A DNA stretch of 33,625 nt from CAYLHF01 sp964383365 (lineage in GTDB: Bacteria; Bacteroidota; Rhodothermia; Rhodothermales; UBA10348). Shown in pieces: positions 9,014 through 18,287 of the stretch (positions are counted from its first letter, which is position 1; each line of letters starts with the position of its first letter). The translations under genes were made by a program, and so were the position numbers. The notes beneath the pieces are model-generated. The model did no database searches. It saw only the letters and a program-made list of their open reading frames with translations, and was not told the DNA's origin. The stretch lies in contig CAYLHF010000033.1 of assembly GCA_964383365.1 (NCBI GenBank), positions 1 through 33,625 on the forward strand, written 5' to 3'.

Positions 9014-9121
9014 TGATTACCGACTCGTCGGAGCAACATACACGGGTCAACCACCCGATTCAACTCCGATCTGTATATTTTTCCCATGGTTGGCTTTTAC
9101 GCCTATCGTCATAGCGAGATT

Positions 9122-9152
9122 TGATCTATTTTCGGTCATATCTGATCTATTT
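9122..9152 (+). promoter_or_regulatory. Direct repeat upstream of sppA
   Basis: TGATCTATTT occurs at 9122-9131 and again at 9143-9152, an offset of 21 bases or two helical turns, ending 18 bases before the sppA start. This is a plausible activator or repressor site, or promoter duplication. It is seen directly; the function is inference. Confidence 0.3.
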
Positions 9153-9170
9153 CTTCTTTGTGGCGATATC

Positions 9171-10976
9171 ATGCGAAAACCCCTTCGATTCGGATCCGTT
9201 GTTTTTGCTAGCCTCATTGGGACGCTCTTTGCCTCGGTACTTATTCTGCTGTTCGGACTCGTACTGGCCGCGCTCATGGCAACCGGATCGGGAGGGTCTG
9301 CTCCGGTTTCTTCCAATAGTGTGCTTGTCCTGGACTTGAACGGGAATCTTCCCGAGCATGTCTCTGGAGATTCATTCATTCAGGCGTTCAGAAACGAGTC
9401 TTCCTACGGTCTGTACGACGTGATGAGAGCGCTGGATCGTGCTGCAGAAGATCGCCGAATCAAGGCACTCTGGATTAAACCCGGGAACATCACCATGTCG
9501 TGGGCCACGCTTCAAAGCCTTCGCAGATCACTCGAAACATTCAAGGCATCGGGTAAACCCGTCATCGCGTCTTCGCCTACTTTCATGACATCGGAGAAGG
9601 CATATTTCCTCTCTCTGGTCGCCGACTCTATTTATGCAGAACCGGAGTCCATGTTCGAGCTGAATGGATTTTCGTTATCAATTGAATTCTACAAGCGACT
9701 GTTTGACCGCTTCGATGTGAAACCTCAAATCGTGAGGGCGGGAACGTATAAGAGCGCGGTTGAACCTTATCTCCGTGAAGACCTCTCTGAACCGAATCGA
9801 TCCCAATTGCAGGCACTGGTCGATCGTATTGATGAATCGTTCATGTCATCCGTGTCATCGAGGCGTGGTTTGTCCCTGTCAGTGCTTGCAGAACTGATCG
9901 ACAACGAGAGCATCCTGACGTCTCGGGCGGCAAAGGATGCGCACCTCCTCGATGATTTATTATACGAAGACGAAGTTCGAGCCGTAATAAAGCGAAACGT
10001 AGGCGTACCTGAAGAAGACCGACTGAGAACCACCAAATTGCAAACCTATGTCTCGAATCTACATAGCGATGGGTCAACAGGGGAAATTGCCGTCGTCTAT
10101 GCATCCGGCGCGATTACGGGTGGGAGAAGTTCGAATACTCCCAACCCCTTCCTGGGCTCAACAACGGTGGGTTCGGAGACATTCGTAAAGGCGCTCCGAC
10201 GAGCCCGCGACGCCAGAGCCACGAAGGCAGTCGTCATCCGAATCGATTCTCCCGGCGGATTTGCACCCGCTGCCGATGCTATGCTTAGAGAAATCAAATT
10301 GACGGCAGCGCATAAACCTGTCGTCATATCCATGGGTAGTTTGGCCGCATCGGGAGGCTATTGGATTGCCACCGGTGCCGATACCATTGTGGCAGAATCA
10401 CTTACCATCACCGGATCCATCGGTGTATTCTCATTGTTTTTCGACGTTTCGGGACTCTTCGCCGACCACCTCGGGATTACGCACGGAACGATACGTTCCA
10501 GACCGCAGGCCGATATGCTTTCGGGGCTTAGATCATATACAGAGATTGAGCAACGCGTCTTGCAGGCGTCCACAGACGCCACGTACCGGTCGTTTCTTGA
10601 GAAGGTCGCAGCGAGTCGATCCCTGTCTGTCGAGGCTGTCGACCGCATTGGTCAGGGCCGCATATGGACCGGGAGGGACGCACTCGACGTAGGTCTGGTC
10701 GACACACTGGGCGGACTCGACACCGCCATTGAAATCGCTGCAGAAATGGCAGATCTGAATCCGGATGACGTGGGAATTCAAACATGGCCGAAAGCTCGAA
10801 CATTTTTCGAAGAGCTCAATGACATGATGAGCGGGGGGGCCATCTGGATGACATCGTTATTCAGACCGCAGACGATCGATGCAAACGTTCGCGAAACCGT
10901 TCTGGATTTCATCACCCAGCTCGGAGGAAACGGTTCCACACAGGCGCTCATGCCCGTTTCCATCACAGTAAATTAG
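9171..10976 (+). CDS. sppA: Signal peptide peptidase SppA, 67K type
   Basis: A 601-residue long-form SppA, a membrane-anchored serine protease (S49 family) that degrades cleaved signal peptides. An N-terminal anchor covers about 9-37. Two tandem S49 halves follow. The predicted general base is K194 in AGTYKSAVEPY and the nucleophile is S394 in GSLAASGGYWIA, matching the K209/S409 arrangement of the E. coli enzyme. The reading frame is open to 8592, but that upstream part overlaps the DUF2231 gene and has no protein-like character. The ATG at 9171 opens directly into the anchor. Confidence 0.95.
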   Translation: MRKPLRFGSVVFASLIGTLFASVLILLFGLVLAALMATGSGGSAPVSSNSVLVLDLNGNLPEHVSGDSFIQAFRNESSYGLYDVMRALDRAAEDRRIKALWIKPGNITMSWATLQSLRRSLETFKASGKPVIASSPTFMTSEKAYFLSLVADSIYAEPESMFELNGFSLSIEFYKRLFDRFDVKPQIVRAGTYKSAVEPYLREDLSEPNRSQLQALVDRIDESFMSSVSSRRGLSLSVLAELIDNESILTSRAAKDAHLLDDLLYEDEVRAVIKRNVGVPEEDRLRTTKLQTYVSNLHSDGSTGEIAVVYASGAITGGRSSNTPNPFLGSTTVGSETFVKALRRARDARATKAVVIRIDSPGGFAPAADAMLREIKLTAAHKPVVISMGSLAASGGYWIATGADTIVAESLTITGSIGVFSLFFDVSGLFADHLGITHGTIRSRPQADMLSGLRSYTEIEQRVLQASTDATYRSFLEKVAASRSLSVEAVDRIGQGRIWTGRDALDVGLVDTLGGLDTAIEIAAEMADLNPDDVGIQTWPKARTFFEELNDMMSGGAIWMTSLFRPQTIDANVRETVLDFITQLGGNGSTQALMPVSITVN

Positions 10977-11027
10977 GAATCGCGCGATAACGCGTTACCC
11001 GGCCGGTCATTCCCACGCCCGCTCCAC

Positions 11028-12560
11028 TCAACCGATCAGCACCGTACCGGTCATGTCTTCAGGTATCGGTAGCCCCAACATGCTGAGAATAGTCGGCGCA
11101 ATGTCTCCAAGCTTTCCGTCCTGTATTGGACCGGCAAAGCCCTCCTTGATAATCAAATGCGGGACCAGGACTGTAGTATGAGCCGTATGTGGCGTTCCGT
11201 CGGCATTTCGCATTCGGTCTGAATTACCATGATCTGCGATAATCGTTATCCCATAATTGTTTTCGCGGGCAGCGGTGACGACGACGCGGGTCCCGGCATC
11301 GACCGCCTCGATCGCCTTGACTGCAGCATCAAAGTTACCCGTATGGCCGACCATGTCCGGATTGGCGAAATTCAGTACGACTAAAGAATAGGCATTTTCA
11401 GCCAGTGCTTTGGCCACACACAATGCCAATTCAGGCGCACTCATCTCTGGCTGAAGATCGTACGTTGCGACCTTTGGCGACGGAATAAGAATTCGATCTT
11501 CGTCCGGGAAGGGTTCTTCCCGGCCACCACTGAAAAAATACGTGACATGCGGGTATTTCTCGGTCTCAGCAGCCCGCAGTTGCCGTCCTCCCGCCTCTGA
11601 CACTACTTGACCCAGTGTCGGAGTCAGATCCTCCTTCGGAAACGCGACCGGAAAATCAAATGAGTGATGGTAGGACGTGAAAGTGACAAGATTGAGAGAC
11701 GGCATCCGGCCGCGATCAAAACCGGAAAAATTTCGCTCCGTGAGTGCCCGCGTGATCTGCCGTGCTCGGTCCGCCCTGAAGTTGAAAAATAAAACGGTAT
11801 CGCCATCCCTGATTCTTGATTTTGCAATTTCGTCGGCGTTTCCGATGAGTGCGGGAGAAATGAATTCATCCGTTATAGCGGCGTCATAGTTCGCATCGAG
11901 GGCCGCATTCACGTCCGGAAACCGTTCACCGACACCTTCTACGAGTAAACGATATGCCTTTTCGATCCGTTGCCACCGGTTATCCCGGTCCATGGCCCAA
12001 TATCTTCCGATGATCGAACCGATTTTCCCGACTCCGATGCGCGCTGCCTGCTCTTCGAATTCGCGCGCATACACACTGGCTCCGTGAGGATCGGTATCGC
12101 GCCCGTCGGTAAACGCATGCACAAAAACTTCCTCGGACGAAAGCCCTTCCTTTTTAGCCAGTCTCAGCAGGGCGTACAGATGATTGACATGTGAATGAAC
12201 CCCGCCGTCGGAAAACAGGCCCATAAGGTGAAGTCGACCGGCACCCGACTTCGCGGAATGTATTGCCCTACACAGTACGGCATTCTTGAAAAAACGGTCG
12301 TCTGCGATTTCCCTGTCGATTCGGGTGATATCCTGGTAGACCACGCGACCCGCTCCGAGATTCATATGGCCCACCTCCGAGTTCCCCATCTGTCCCTCGG
12401 GGAGGCCCACGGCCAGACCTGATGCCTCCAGACGTGCATGAGGGTACGAACGAAACAACGTATCGAGAAAAGGCTTATTCGCCCTCTCGATGGCAGAAAC
12501 GGCCGGATCTTCGGCAATTCCGTATCCATCTAGAATGATGAGAATATGTTTCGCTTGCAT
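11028..12560 (-). CDS. gpmI: 2,3-bisphosphoglycerate-independent phosphoglycerate mutase
   Basis: A 510-residue iPGM, the usual family length. It interconverts 3- and 2-phosphoglycerate in glycolysis and gluconeogenesis using two Mn2+ ions. D11 in ILIILDGYG is a metal ligand. The phosphoserine nucleophile is S61 in GQMGNSEVGHMNLGAGR. C-terminal metal motifs appear as NPDMVGHTG and ADHGNSD. The frame is open a further 38 codons upstream, but homology begins at MQAKHILIILDG, so the ATG at 12560 was chosen. It lies 55 bases after the stop of the endonuclease III gene on the same strand and converges with sppA. Confidence 0.97.
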   Translation of the reverse strand: MQAKHILIILDGYGIAEDPAVSAIERANKPFLDTLFRSYPHARLEASGLAVGLPEGQMGNSEVGHMNLGAGRVVYQDITRIDREIADDRFFKNAVLCRAIHSAKSGAGRLHLMGLFSDGGVHSHVNHLYALLRLAKKEGLSSEEVFVHAFTDGRDTDPHGASVYAREFEEQAARIGVGKIGSIIGRYWAMDRDNRWQRIEKAYRLLVEGVGERFPDVNAALDANYDAAITDEFISPALIGNADEIAKSRIRDGDTVLFFNFRADRARQITRALTERNFSGFDRGRMPSLNLVTFTSYHHSFDFPVAFPKEDLTPTLGQVVSEAGGRQLRAAETEKYPHVTYFFSGGREEPFPDEDRILIPSPKVATYDLQPEMSAPELALCVAKALAENAYSLVVLNFANPDMVGHTGNFDAAVKAIEAVDAGTRVVVTAARENNYGITIIADHGNSDRMRNADGTPHTAHTTVLVPHLIIKEGFAGPIQDGKLGDIAPTILSMLGLPIPEDMTGTVLIG

Positions 12561-12615
12561 GCTCGCGCCGTCTGGATGGGGGTTAGTTGTAGGATCTTGA
12601 ATCAGTTCCTGGCCT

Positions 12616-13458
12616 TTACACGCGGTAGTCGCGAATTCGTCTCGTCGTCTGCCCCGTTTTCGTGCGAAACACATTCATCGATCCACATCGGGGACACGAG
12701 ATTTGGGAGACTTTCAGACGATCTGTGACGTGATCGGGATGATCGAAATAGTGCTTGCGCGTTGCGCAGTAGTAAATCCCGCGATTCGTCTCAAGGTTCA
12801 TCACCGGAGCGGGGAGTTTTTTATATCGACCGGCGTAGACGCATGCGTCCGACAACGTACAGGACTCGCACTGCGGTTTTCTGGCGGTACAGGTATATCG
12901 GCCGTGCAAGATCAGTAAATGATGGACCTCTCCCCAGTCGCGTTCCAGATACAGTCTCTTAAGTTGCTTCTCGACGCGTTCGGGCGTGTCCGCGCCATCG
13001 GTAACCAGACCGGTCCTGTGAGCGACCCGAAATACATGCGTGTCAACGGCCAGCGTTGGAACATCAAATGCAACAGAGGCGACAACCTGTGCCGTTTTTT
13101 GCCCTACGCCGGGGAGTTTGCGCAGGTCGGTGACCGTGTTCGGCACCTGGCCGTCGAAATCAGCCATCAACATCTCGGACAATCCTGCCAGGTGCCGGGA
13201 TTTATTGTTTGGATAGGATATCGACGATATGAACGGAAAAATGGCGTCCGGACCGGCAGCCGCCATACTCCGTACATCGGGAAACGCCTGGAACAGCTCA
13301 GGAGTGATCGTATTCACACGGGCATCCGTACACTGCGCAGAAAGAACGACAGCAACCAGAAGTTGAAATGGATCAACATGCGCAAGTTCGGTCGTCGGTC
13401 TTTTTATAACTTTGCTCAACTCTTTCTGTACCCACCGGGCCCGCTCCGTTCGATTCAT
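12616..13458 (-). CDS. nth: Endonuclease III with a C-terminal Cys-containing extension
   Basis: A 280-residue bifunctional DNA glycosylase/AP lyase for oxidised pyrimidines. The HhH motif LPGVGQKTA holds the catalytic K121, and D139 is in AVDTHVFRVAHR. The [4Fe-4S] cysteines follow CX6CX2CX5C at C190, C197, C200 and C206. E. coli Nth ends shortly after this cluster, whereas here about 70 more residues follow. They include YYCATRKHYFDHPDH (from 229) and ISCPRCGSMNVF (CPRC at 255-258), resembling half of a zinc ribbon. No second CxxC follows before the stop. It is divergent from the Lnb-like gene with almost no intergenic DNA. Confidence 0.94.
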   Translation of the reverse strand: MNRTERARWVQKELSKVIKRPTTELAHVDPFQLLVAVVLSAQCTDARVNTITPELFQAFPDVRSMAAAGPDAIFPFISSISYPNNKSRHLAGLSEMLMADFDGQVPNTVTDLRKLPGVGQKTAQVVASVAFDVPTLAVDTHVFRVAHRTGLVTDGADTPERVEKQLKRLYLERDWGEVHHLLILHGRYTCTARKPQCESCTLSDACVYAGRYKKLPAPVMNLETNRGIYYCATRKHYFDHPDHVTDRLKVSQISCPRCGSMNVFRTKTGQTTRRIRDYRV

Positions 13459-13487
13459 TTGTCAGCCAGATGTTAATAGTAGTCCAT

Positions 13488-14690
13488 ATGTCAGGGAATC
13501 GCCGAAGATACGATTCGACACGGGTTCACCGGTCTATTATTTTTTTCGTTGCCGTACTCCTGACATTCTCACTCGCACGCCCGTCGCATGCGCAGCTTCC
13601 AGATACGCTTTCGGCGGCTGTCCGGGTCTCTCTTGTAACGACATATCCCGGAGATGAAATCTACTCGGCGTTTGCGCACACCGCGCTCCGATTCCAGGAT
13701 CTCTCCGCCGGGTATGACGTGGTGTTTAATTACGGAACGTTTGACAGCCGGGATCCCCTCTTCATCCCAAAGTTCATGTACGGTGAGCTGGACTATTTTC
13801 TCGACGCAGGTACACTACGTAGACTCTTGGCGACTGCCCGGTATGAAAAACGCGGCGTGGTAGAGCAGTCGCTCTCAATCAATGGCCGGGATGGGGCCTA
13901 TCTCTACGCCCTGCTCAGAGAAAACGCACGTCCGGAAAATCGAGTCTACCGATACGATTTCCTCAGAGAAAACTGTGCAACGAAAATACTCACGCTGGCA
14001 CAGAATCCCGCCATCGGTACGATTCGATTCGATTCTTCAACGGTAGCGGTAGCAACCTTTCGGGAGCTCCTGGACCCTTATCTGACCGCTACCCGGGCGC
14101 TGGATGCAGGAATCGACCTGCTCCTCGGAAGTACGGTAGATCGGAAGACAACGTTTTTTGAGCGTTCTTTTCTACCAATCGAACTCATGGACGCATTTGA
14201 TCACGCCACCTACACCCGGAACGGTGCCGAGATCCCTCTCGTAGCCAGCAAGGACACGCTTGTCTGGTACCCAGAGCGCGATTCGCCACCGAATACGTTT
14301 CCATGGCTTTCGATTCTATTCTGGGGCCTGCTCGTGGCATGGTTTTTTGTTGACCGAAGGGTTCGGCCGACCCGAGTTCTCGTAGACAGATGGTTTATCG
14401 GTGGTATCGGAGTTCTTGGAGTGTTACTGCTTTTCATGTGGATTGGAACCATCCACACGGTGACCACCGACAACTGGAATCTGGCGTGGGCGCTCCCCAC
14501 CCACCTGATCGTTGCCCTGTTCTGGCACCGGCTTCCCCGTCGCGGAATCCGGTGGTACCTCCTGGCTACAGGCCTCGTACTGATCACACTTGGGGCTCTG
14601 CAGCCCGTGATAAACCAGGCGCTTCATCCGGCATTCGTACCGGTCATTGTTGCTCTACTCTGGCGCTGCTGGGTAAGAGGTCGCCGGTAG
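13488..14690 (+). CDS. Lnb-like envelope protein (DUF4105 domain plus five membrane segments)
   Basis: A 400-residue protein with a signal or anchor segment (about 15-35, SHAQ end) and a periplasmic domain carrying the DUF4105 pattern: YPGDEIYSAFAHTALRF (H64), NYGTFD at 81-86, and YDFLRENCATK with C163. The C-terminal half has five hydrophobic segments. This domain pair matches the Lnb family, reported in Bacteroides as a lipoprotein N-acyltransferase alternative to Lnt; His and Cys would be catalytic. The activity here is inference from family knowledge. An ATG 18 bases earlier is possible. The start lies very close to the divergent nth start. Confidence 0.85.
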   Translation: MSGNRRRYDSTRVHRSIIFFVAVLLTFSLARPSHAQLPDTLSAAVRVSLVTTYPGDEIYSAFAHTALRFQDLSAGYDVVFNYGTFDSRDPLFIPKFMYGELDYFLDAGTLRRLLATARYEKRGVVEQSLSINGRDGAYLYALLRENARPENRVYRYDFLRENCATKILTLAQNPAIGTIRFDSSTVAVATFRELLDPYLTATRALDAGIDLLLGSTVDRKTTFFERSFLPIELMDAFDHATYTRNGAEIPLVASKDTLVWYPERDSPPNTFPWLSILFWGLLVAWFFVDRRVRPTRVLVDRWFIGGIGVLGVLLLFMWIGTIHTVTTDNWNLAWALPTHLIVALFWHRLPRRGIRWYLLATGLVLITLGALQPVINQALHPAFVPVIVALLWRCWVRGRR

Positions 14691-14858
14691 TCTCTACCAT
14701 TGTCTGGAGAGATGCAACTGGAATGTTCCTGCAGTTCGGTCGCCCGTTTAATCTGCGCACCGATCTCCTTCTCCGTACAGCCACGGTTTGGACCTTTCCT
14801 GGAGAGCGTACAATCTATCGTTCAATCCGTCCAGACTCCGGGTCCAGGGTACCAAGTC

Positions 14859-16961
14859 CTAGAGACCGGATTTTTGAGCAGAACGAGTCACGAGATTATC
14901 AATAAAGAATTCCATCATACGAAGAGGATGAATCCCGGAATGTCCGCGATCTGGACCTACCTGCACGTCAAAACTCTTACCTGCCTTCTGTAGGGCCTGG
15001 ATCAGCTGCATCATGTTGGACGGATGAACGTTGTTGTCCGATGTTCCGTAGTACAGCATCAGGCTACCCGTAAGATCGTCTACGTACGTCATGACGGAGC
15101 CAGCATCATATCCGTCTGCATTGACTGCTGGCGTTCTCATATAGCGCTCAGTGTAAATCGTATCGTAGTGTCTCCAGTCAGTCACCGGCGACGCGGATGA
15201 TGCCGCCTGAAACACGTCCGGATATCGTACAAGCGCCATCGCTGACGTATATCCTCCATACGACGTGCCGAAAATACCCACCCGAGACCCATCCACGTAC
15301 GGGCGTTCCCGGAGGGCCTTTACACCGGCGGCCTGATCGTCGACCTCAACAATTCCCAGCTTCTGATAGATCGCATCCAGAAATCGCTTACCCCGTCCAC
15401 CCGCACTTCGGGAGTCGAGTGATGCGACCAGGAAGCCGAACTCGGTCAGTGAGCTTCCTACTCCGAAAGTCTCCCTGGCACCATTCGTATGCGGACCCGC
15501 ATAGATGCTGATCAACAACGGATATTTCTTAGACGGATCGAAGTTCGACGGTTTGCTGAGCATGCCATACAGATCCGTCACACCGTCGGCTGCCTTGAAC
15601 GAAAAAATTTCGCTCGGCTGGAGACCAATTTCCTCGAGATGAGAGATATTGCTCGAGGCGAGTTCTCTGATGAAGCCTCCGTCCGCTCCAAGCAGATTCG
15701 TTACTGGTGGTCGGTCATGCGTCTGGGCAATATCGATAAAGAACTTGCCATCTGGAGAAGAGCGAACCGAATGATTCAGGGATGGATCCGTTACGCGCTC
15801 GTCGTTCTTTCCGTCGAGTCCAACTCGGTGCAGTTGCGTTTTCATCGGGTTATCTCCGGAACGGGCCATATACCACAACGTGTTCGAGTCTTCATCTACA
15901 CGAACGGTCCCGGCTACTTCGTACTCATGGCCGGTCAGAGGGGTCAAAAGCGTCCCGTTCAGGTCGTACAGATAATAATTGAGCCACCCCGTCCGCTCGG
16001 ATGCCCAGATAAACCTGTGGCCGTCGGCAAGAAATACCATCTCGGGGGTGTTATTTACCCAACTTTCCGGCCACTCATCTCTGACTACGACGCGGCAGGA
16101 ACCCGTCTCAGGGCTACACGCGGCCATTTCAAGAATGTTTTGCCAACGATTCGTCCTATTAACAAGCAACTCCGTCCCATCCGGAGTCCATGAGACGTTA
16201 TAGACATAATGCCCCACTACTTCATCTGAGAATGGCTGTCCGTCCCGTATATCCATCCGAACGGTACGTTTTTGTTTTACGTCGTAAACGAACAGGTCAA
16301 CGACCGGATTGGGGACCCCCGCTTTCGGATAGGCCTCCGTATCTATCCGGCTCTGCAGGTGGGTTTGATCCATCTGTATATAATAATCGGGCACTCCGCT
16401 CTCGTCGAATCGATAGTAGCCGAGATAATCGCCTGAGGGCGACCACCACATGGCCGTCCGCTGCGACAGTTCCTCCCCATAGACCCAACTGGCCGTTCCG
16501 TTCTTGATCCGACCCTGCACACTCCCATCCGTGGTTAGTTGCAACTCACCGGATCCGTCGGCATTACTGATCCACATATTTCGATCTCTGTAAAGTGCCT
16601 TCAGCCTGCCGTCCGGGGAATCCGCGCTCTCAAATTGTCGACCACGAGCGGGACCCCTTCTGCGGCGACCAGCATTATCGAGAACCTCTTCATCGAGTTC
16701 GGTCGCTTCGCTGGCACCCACATCGTATCGATATTTTTTACCGTCGTAGACGTACTCAAACGTACGGTTGTCGTCAGACCAGGAAACCCGCAGTGCTCCT
16801 GAGACGAATCCTCCCCGATGCTCCGACGCCATCGTCTGGTACTGGTCGAATCCTGGCATGGTCTTGATCCGGCTTTGGCCTGCGACGTTCGACGGCAGAA
16901 GTGCGTACAGGGAGATAATTCCGGCTGTCAGACAGGTAATAAAACGGTTTCTACGTAACAT
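14859..16961 (-). CDS. Dipeptidyl peptidase IV-type S9 serine peptidase
   Basis: A 700-residue secreted S9B peptidase that removes N-terminal X-Pro or X-Ala dipeptides. A signal peptide covers about 1-28 (ending NVAGQS). A DPPIV N-terminal beta-propeller follows, with the substrate-amine-binding EE motif in ASWVYGEEL. The C-terminal alpha/beta hydrolase has S567 in GTSYGGYTSA, D642 in YYGTSDNNVHP and H674 in DRGHSG. It converges with the Lnb-like gene. No strong Shine-Dalgarno sequence precedes the ATG. It probably acts in the periplasm or at the cell surface in peptide use. Confidence 0.95.
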   Translation of the reverse strand: MLRRNRFITCLTAGIISLYALLPSNVAGQSRIKTMPGFDQYQTMASEHRGGFVSGALRVSWSDDNRTFEYVYDGKKYRYDVGASEATELDEEVLDNAGRRRRGPARGRQFESADSPDGRLKALYRDRNMWISNADGSGELQLTTDGSVQGRIKNGTASWVYGEELSQRTAMWWSPSGDYLGYYRFDESGVPDYYIQMDQTHLQSRIDTEAYPKAGVPNPVVDLFVYDVKQKRTVRMDIRDGQPFSDEVVGHYVYNVSWTPDGTELLVNRTNRWQNILEMAACSPETGSCRVVVRDEWPESWVNNTPEMVFLADGHRFIWASERTGWLNYYLYDLNGTLLTPLTGHEYEVAGTVRVDEDSNTLWYMARSGDNPMKTQLHRVGLDGKNDERVTDPSLNHSVRSSPDGKFFIDIAQTHDRPPVTNLLGADGGFIRELASSNISHLEEIGLQPSEIFSFKAADGVTDLYGMLSKPSNFDPSKKYPLLISIYAGPHTNGARETFGVGSSLTEFGFLVASLDSRSAGGRGKRFLDAIYQKLGIVEVDDQAAGVKALRERPYVDGSRVGIFGTSYGGYTSAMALVRYPDVFQAASSASPVTDWRHYDTIYTERYMRTPAVNADGYDAGSVMTYVDDLTGSLMLYYGTSDNNVHPSNMMQLIQALQKAGKSFDVQVGPDRGHSGIHPLRMMEFFIDNLVTRSAQKSGL

Positions 16962-17110
16962 GAGTGTTTATTAATTAGTTGTTTGCCAGAGAACGACGAG
17001 TCAAAATACGTCCGGATCACGGTCCTGCAAAATGCTCAGACACGACGCCCAACGATCGTGATACTCGGAAGTCAGACGTGCATGCCTCCTCGTGCGACAT
17101 ACCTCGCGGA

Positions 17111-17884
17111 TCAGTCAACGTGTCGTAGAACGATACACCAGACTCGATGCGGAATGTTGAGTGGTTCCGGATATTTTAGTTGAAGGAGGTCGGCGAGCGC
17201 CTGATCAAAATACTGAACAACGTCAGGAGCCATGCCCCCGGAGCCCACACCGTTACACGTCCGCATTCGTCCGCGCCACCCGGTGTGGGTAAACGTCATG
17301 GCCTGTTCGTAACAAAACTCACTCACAAGTCCTAACCCGACGTCGACTGCGTCGTCTTTCCACTTCGGGAAAATCCCGTCCGAGCCTGCCATGGTCCATG
17401 TCGGATTGAGATTCAGAATCAGAGACTCGGTATCTGCGGCTACCGGACTCTCGGAAACCAGATACGAGAAATACGCGATCACGAGATATCCATCTGGTCT
17501 CAATACGCGACGTGCCTCTGAAAATGCAGTGGTCGAGTCAAACCAGTGCCAACACTGTCCTGCCGTCACCAGATCGAACGAGTCGTCCGTAAACCCGGAT
17601 TCCTCCGCTCGGCCGACAGAAAATCGTGCACGGCGTTCGAGCCCTCGCTCTGTTGCAAGGCGTCGCGCCGTCGCAATCAGATTGGGAGAAATATCAATAG
17701 CCTCGACCAAACTACCGCGTTCAGCCAGTTCCAGTGCGATCGTACCCGGCCCGGTTGCCAGGTCGAGCGCATATGTCTCCCGTATGGGGACAAGGACATC
17801 CAGTCTCTCGTAAAAAGAAGCAGGAAATCCCGGACGAAACGATGCGTAATCGTCGCTGTGTACGCCAAAATCTAAGGTGCGCAA
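17111..17884 (-). CDS. Class I SAM-dependent methyltransferase
   Basis: A 257-residue Methyltransf_11-type enzyme. Motif I is ALDLATGPGTIALELA (about 39-54), followed by the acidic EAIDIS motif (61-66), a GRAEESGFTDDSFDLVTAGQCWHWFD post-motif region and LRPDGYLVIAYF. The WHWFD motif is typical of a broad yeast Crg1/TmtA-like trans-aconitate methyltransferase relatives group, but the substrate cannot be told. The start codon is TTG at 17884; no better in-frame ATG was seen. It is the lowest-coordinate gene of a minus-strand group running from 19272. Confidence 0.88.
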   Translation of the reverse strand: MRTLDFGVHSDDYASFRPGFPASFYERLDVLVPIRETYALDLATGPGTIALELAERGSLVEAIDISPNLIATARRLATERGLERRARFSVGRAEESGFTDDSFDLVTAGQCWHWFDSTTAFSEARRVLRPDGYLVIAYFSYLVSESPVAADTESLILNLNPTWTMAGSDGIFPKWKDDAVDVGLGLVSEFCYEQAMTFTHTGWRGRMRTCNGVGSGGMAPDVVQYFDQALADLLQLKYPEPLNIPHRVWCIVLRHVD

Positions 17885-17923
17885 AGCAGTACCTGATTCA
17901 GAACCGACATGCCTTGAGGAACG

Positions 17924-18277
17924 TTATTGATCAGACCATACGGCGAGTTCATTGCCGCTTGGTTCTTCAAAGTGAAACCGTCGACCACCCGGAAACGAGA
18001 ATATCTCCTTCTTGATTGTGCCACCGGCTTCAAGAACTCGTTCATACGTTTCTTCGAGATCGTTGCTGTAGAGTACGACCAGTGCGCTGCCCGCCAAAAA
18101 GTCTGCATTCAAGTCGCTACGATAAAAACCGCCTTCAAGGCCCGAATCAGAGAATGCCACGTATTCCGGTCCGTACGATTGAAACGTCCACTGGAAGGCT
18201 GTCATGAAGAACGTCTGAGTAGCTTCCAGATCGCAGGCTGCGAACTCGACGTAATTAATTTTAAGGTGCTCAGTCAT
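17924..18277 (-). CDS. VOC-family (glyoxalase-fold) protein
   Basis: A 117-residue single-domain vicinal oxygen chelate protein. The pattern starts NYVEFAACDLEATQTFFMTAFQW and ends GRRFHFEEPSGNELAVWSD, as in the small VOC proteins annotated as glyoxalase or bleomycin-resistance-like. Function is not predictable without a substrate. It begins 10 bases after the stop of the broken membrane-protein gene, so the two were probably co-transcribed. Confidence 0.88.
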   Translation of the reverse strand: MTEHLKINYVEFAACDLEATQTFFMTAFQWTFQSYGPEYVAFSDSGLEGGFYRSDLNADFLAGSALVVLYSNDLEETYERVLEAGGTIKKEIFSFPGGRRFHFEEPSGNELAVWSDQ

Positions 18278-18287
18278 TTTACTTCCG

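Noticed and set aside
8592..9170. Long N-terminal extension of SppA
   Set aside because: It overlaps the DUF2231 gene on the other strand and has no protein-like pattern; the real anchor begins at 9171.
12561..12674. 38-codon extension of gpmI
   Set aside because: It overlaps the end of nth, and the family's start motif is at 12560.
14390..14905. Plus-strand frame overlapping the end of the Lnb-like gene
   Set aside because: No recognisable motif, overlaps two convincing genes, and low-quality composition.
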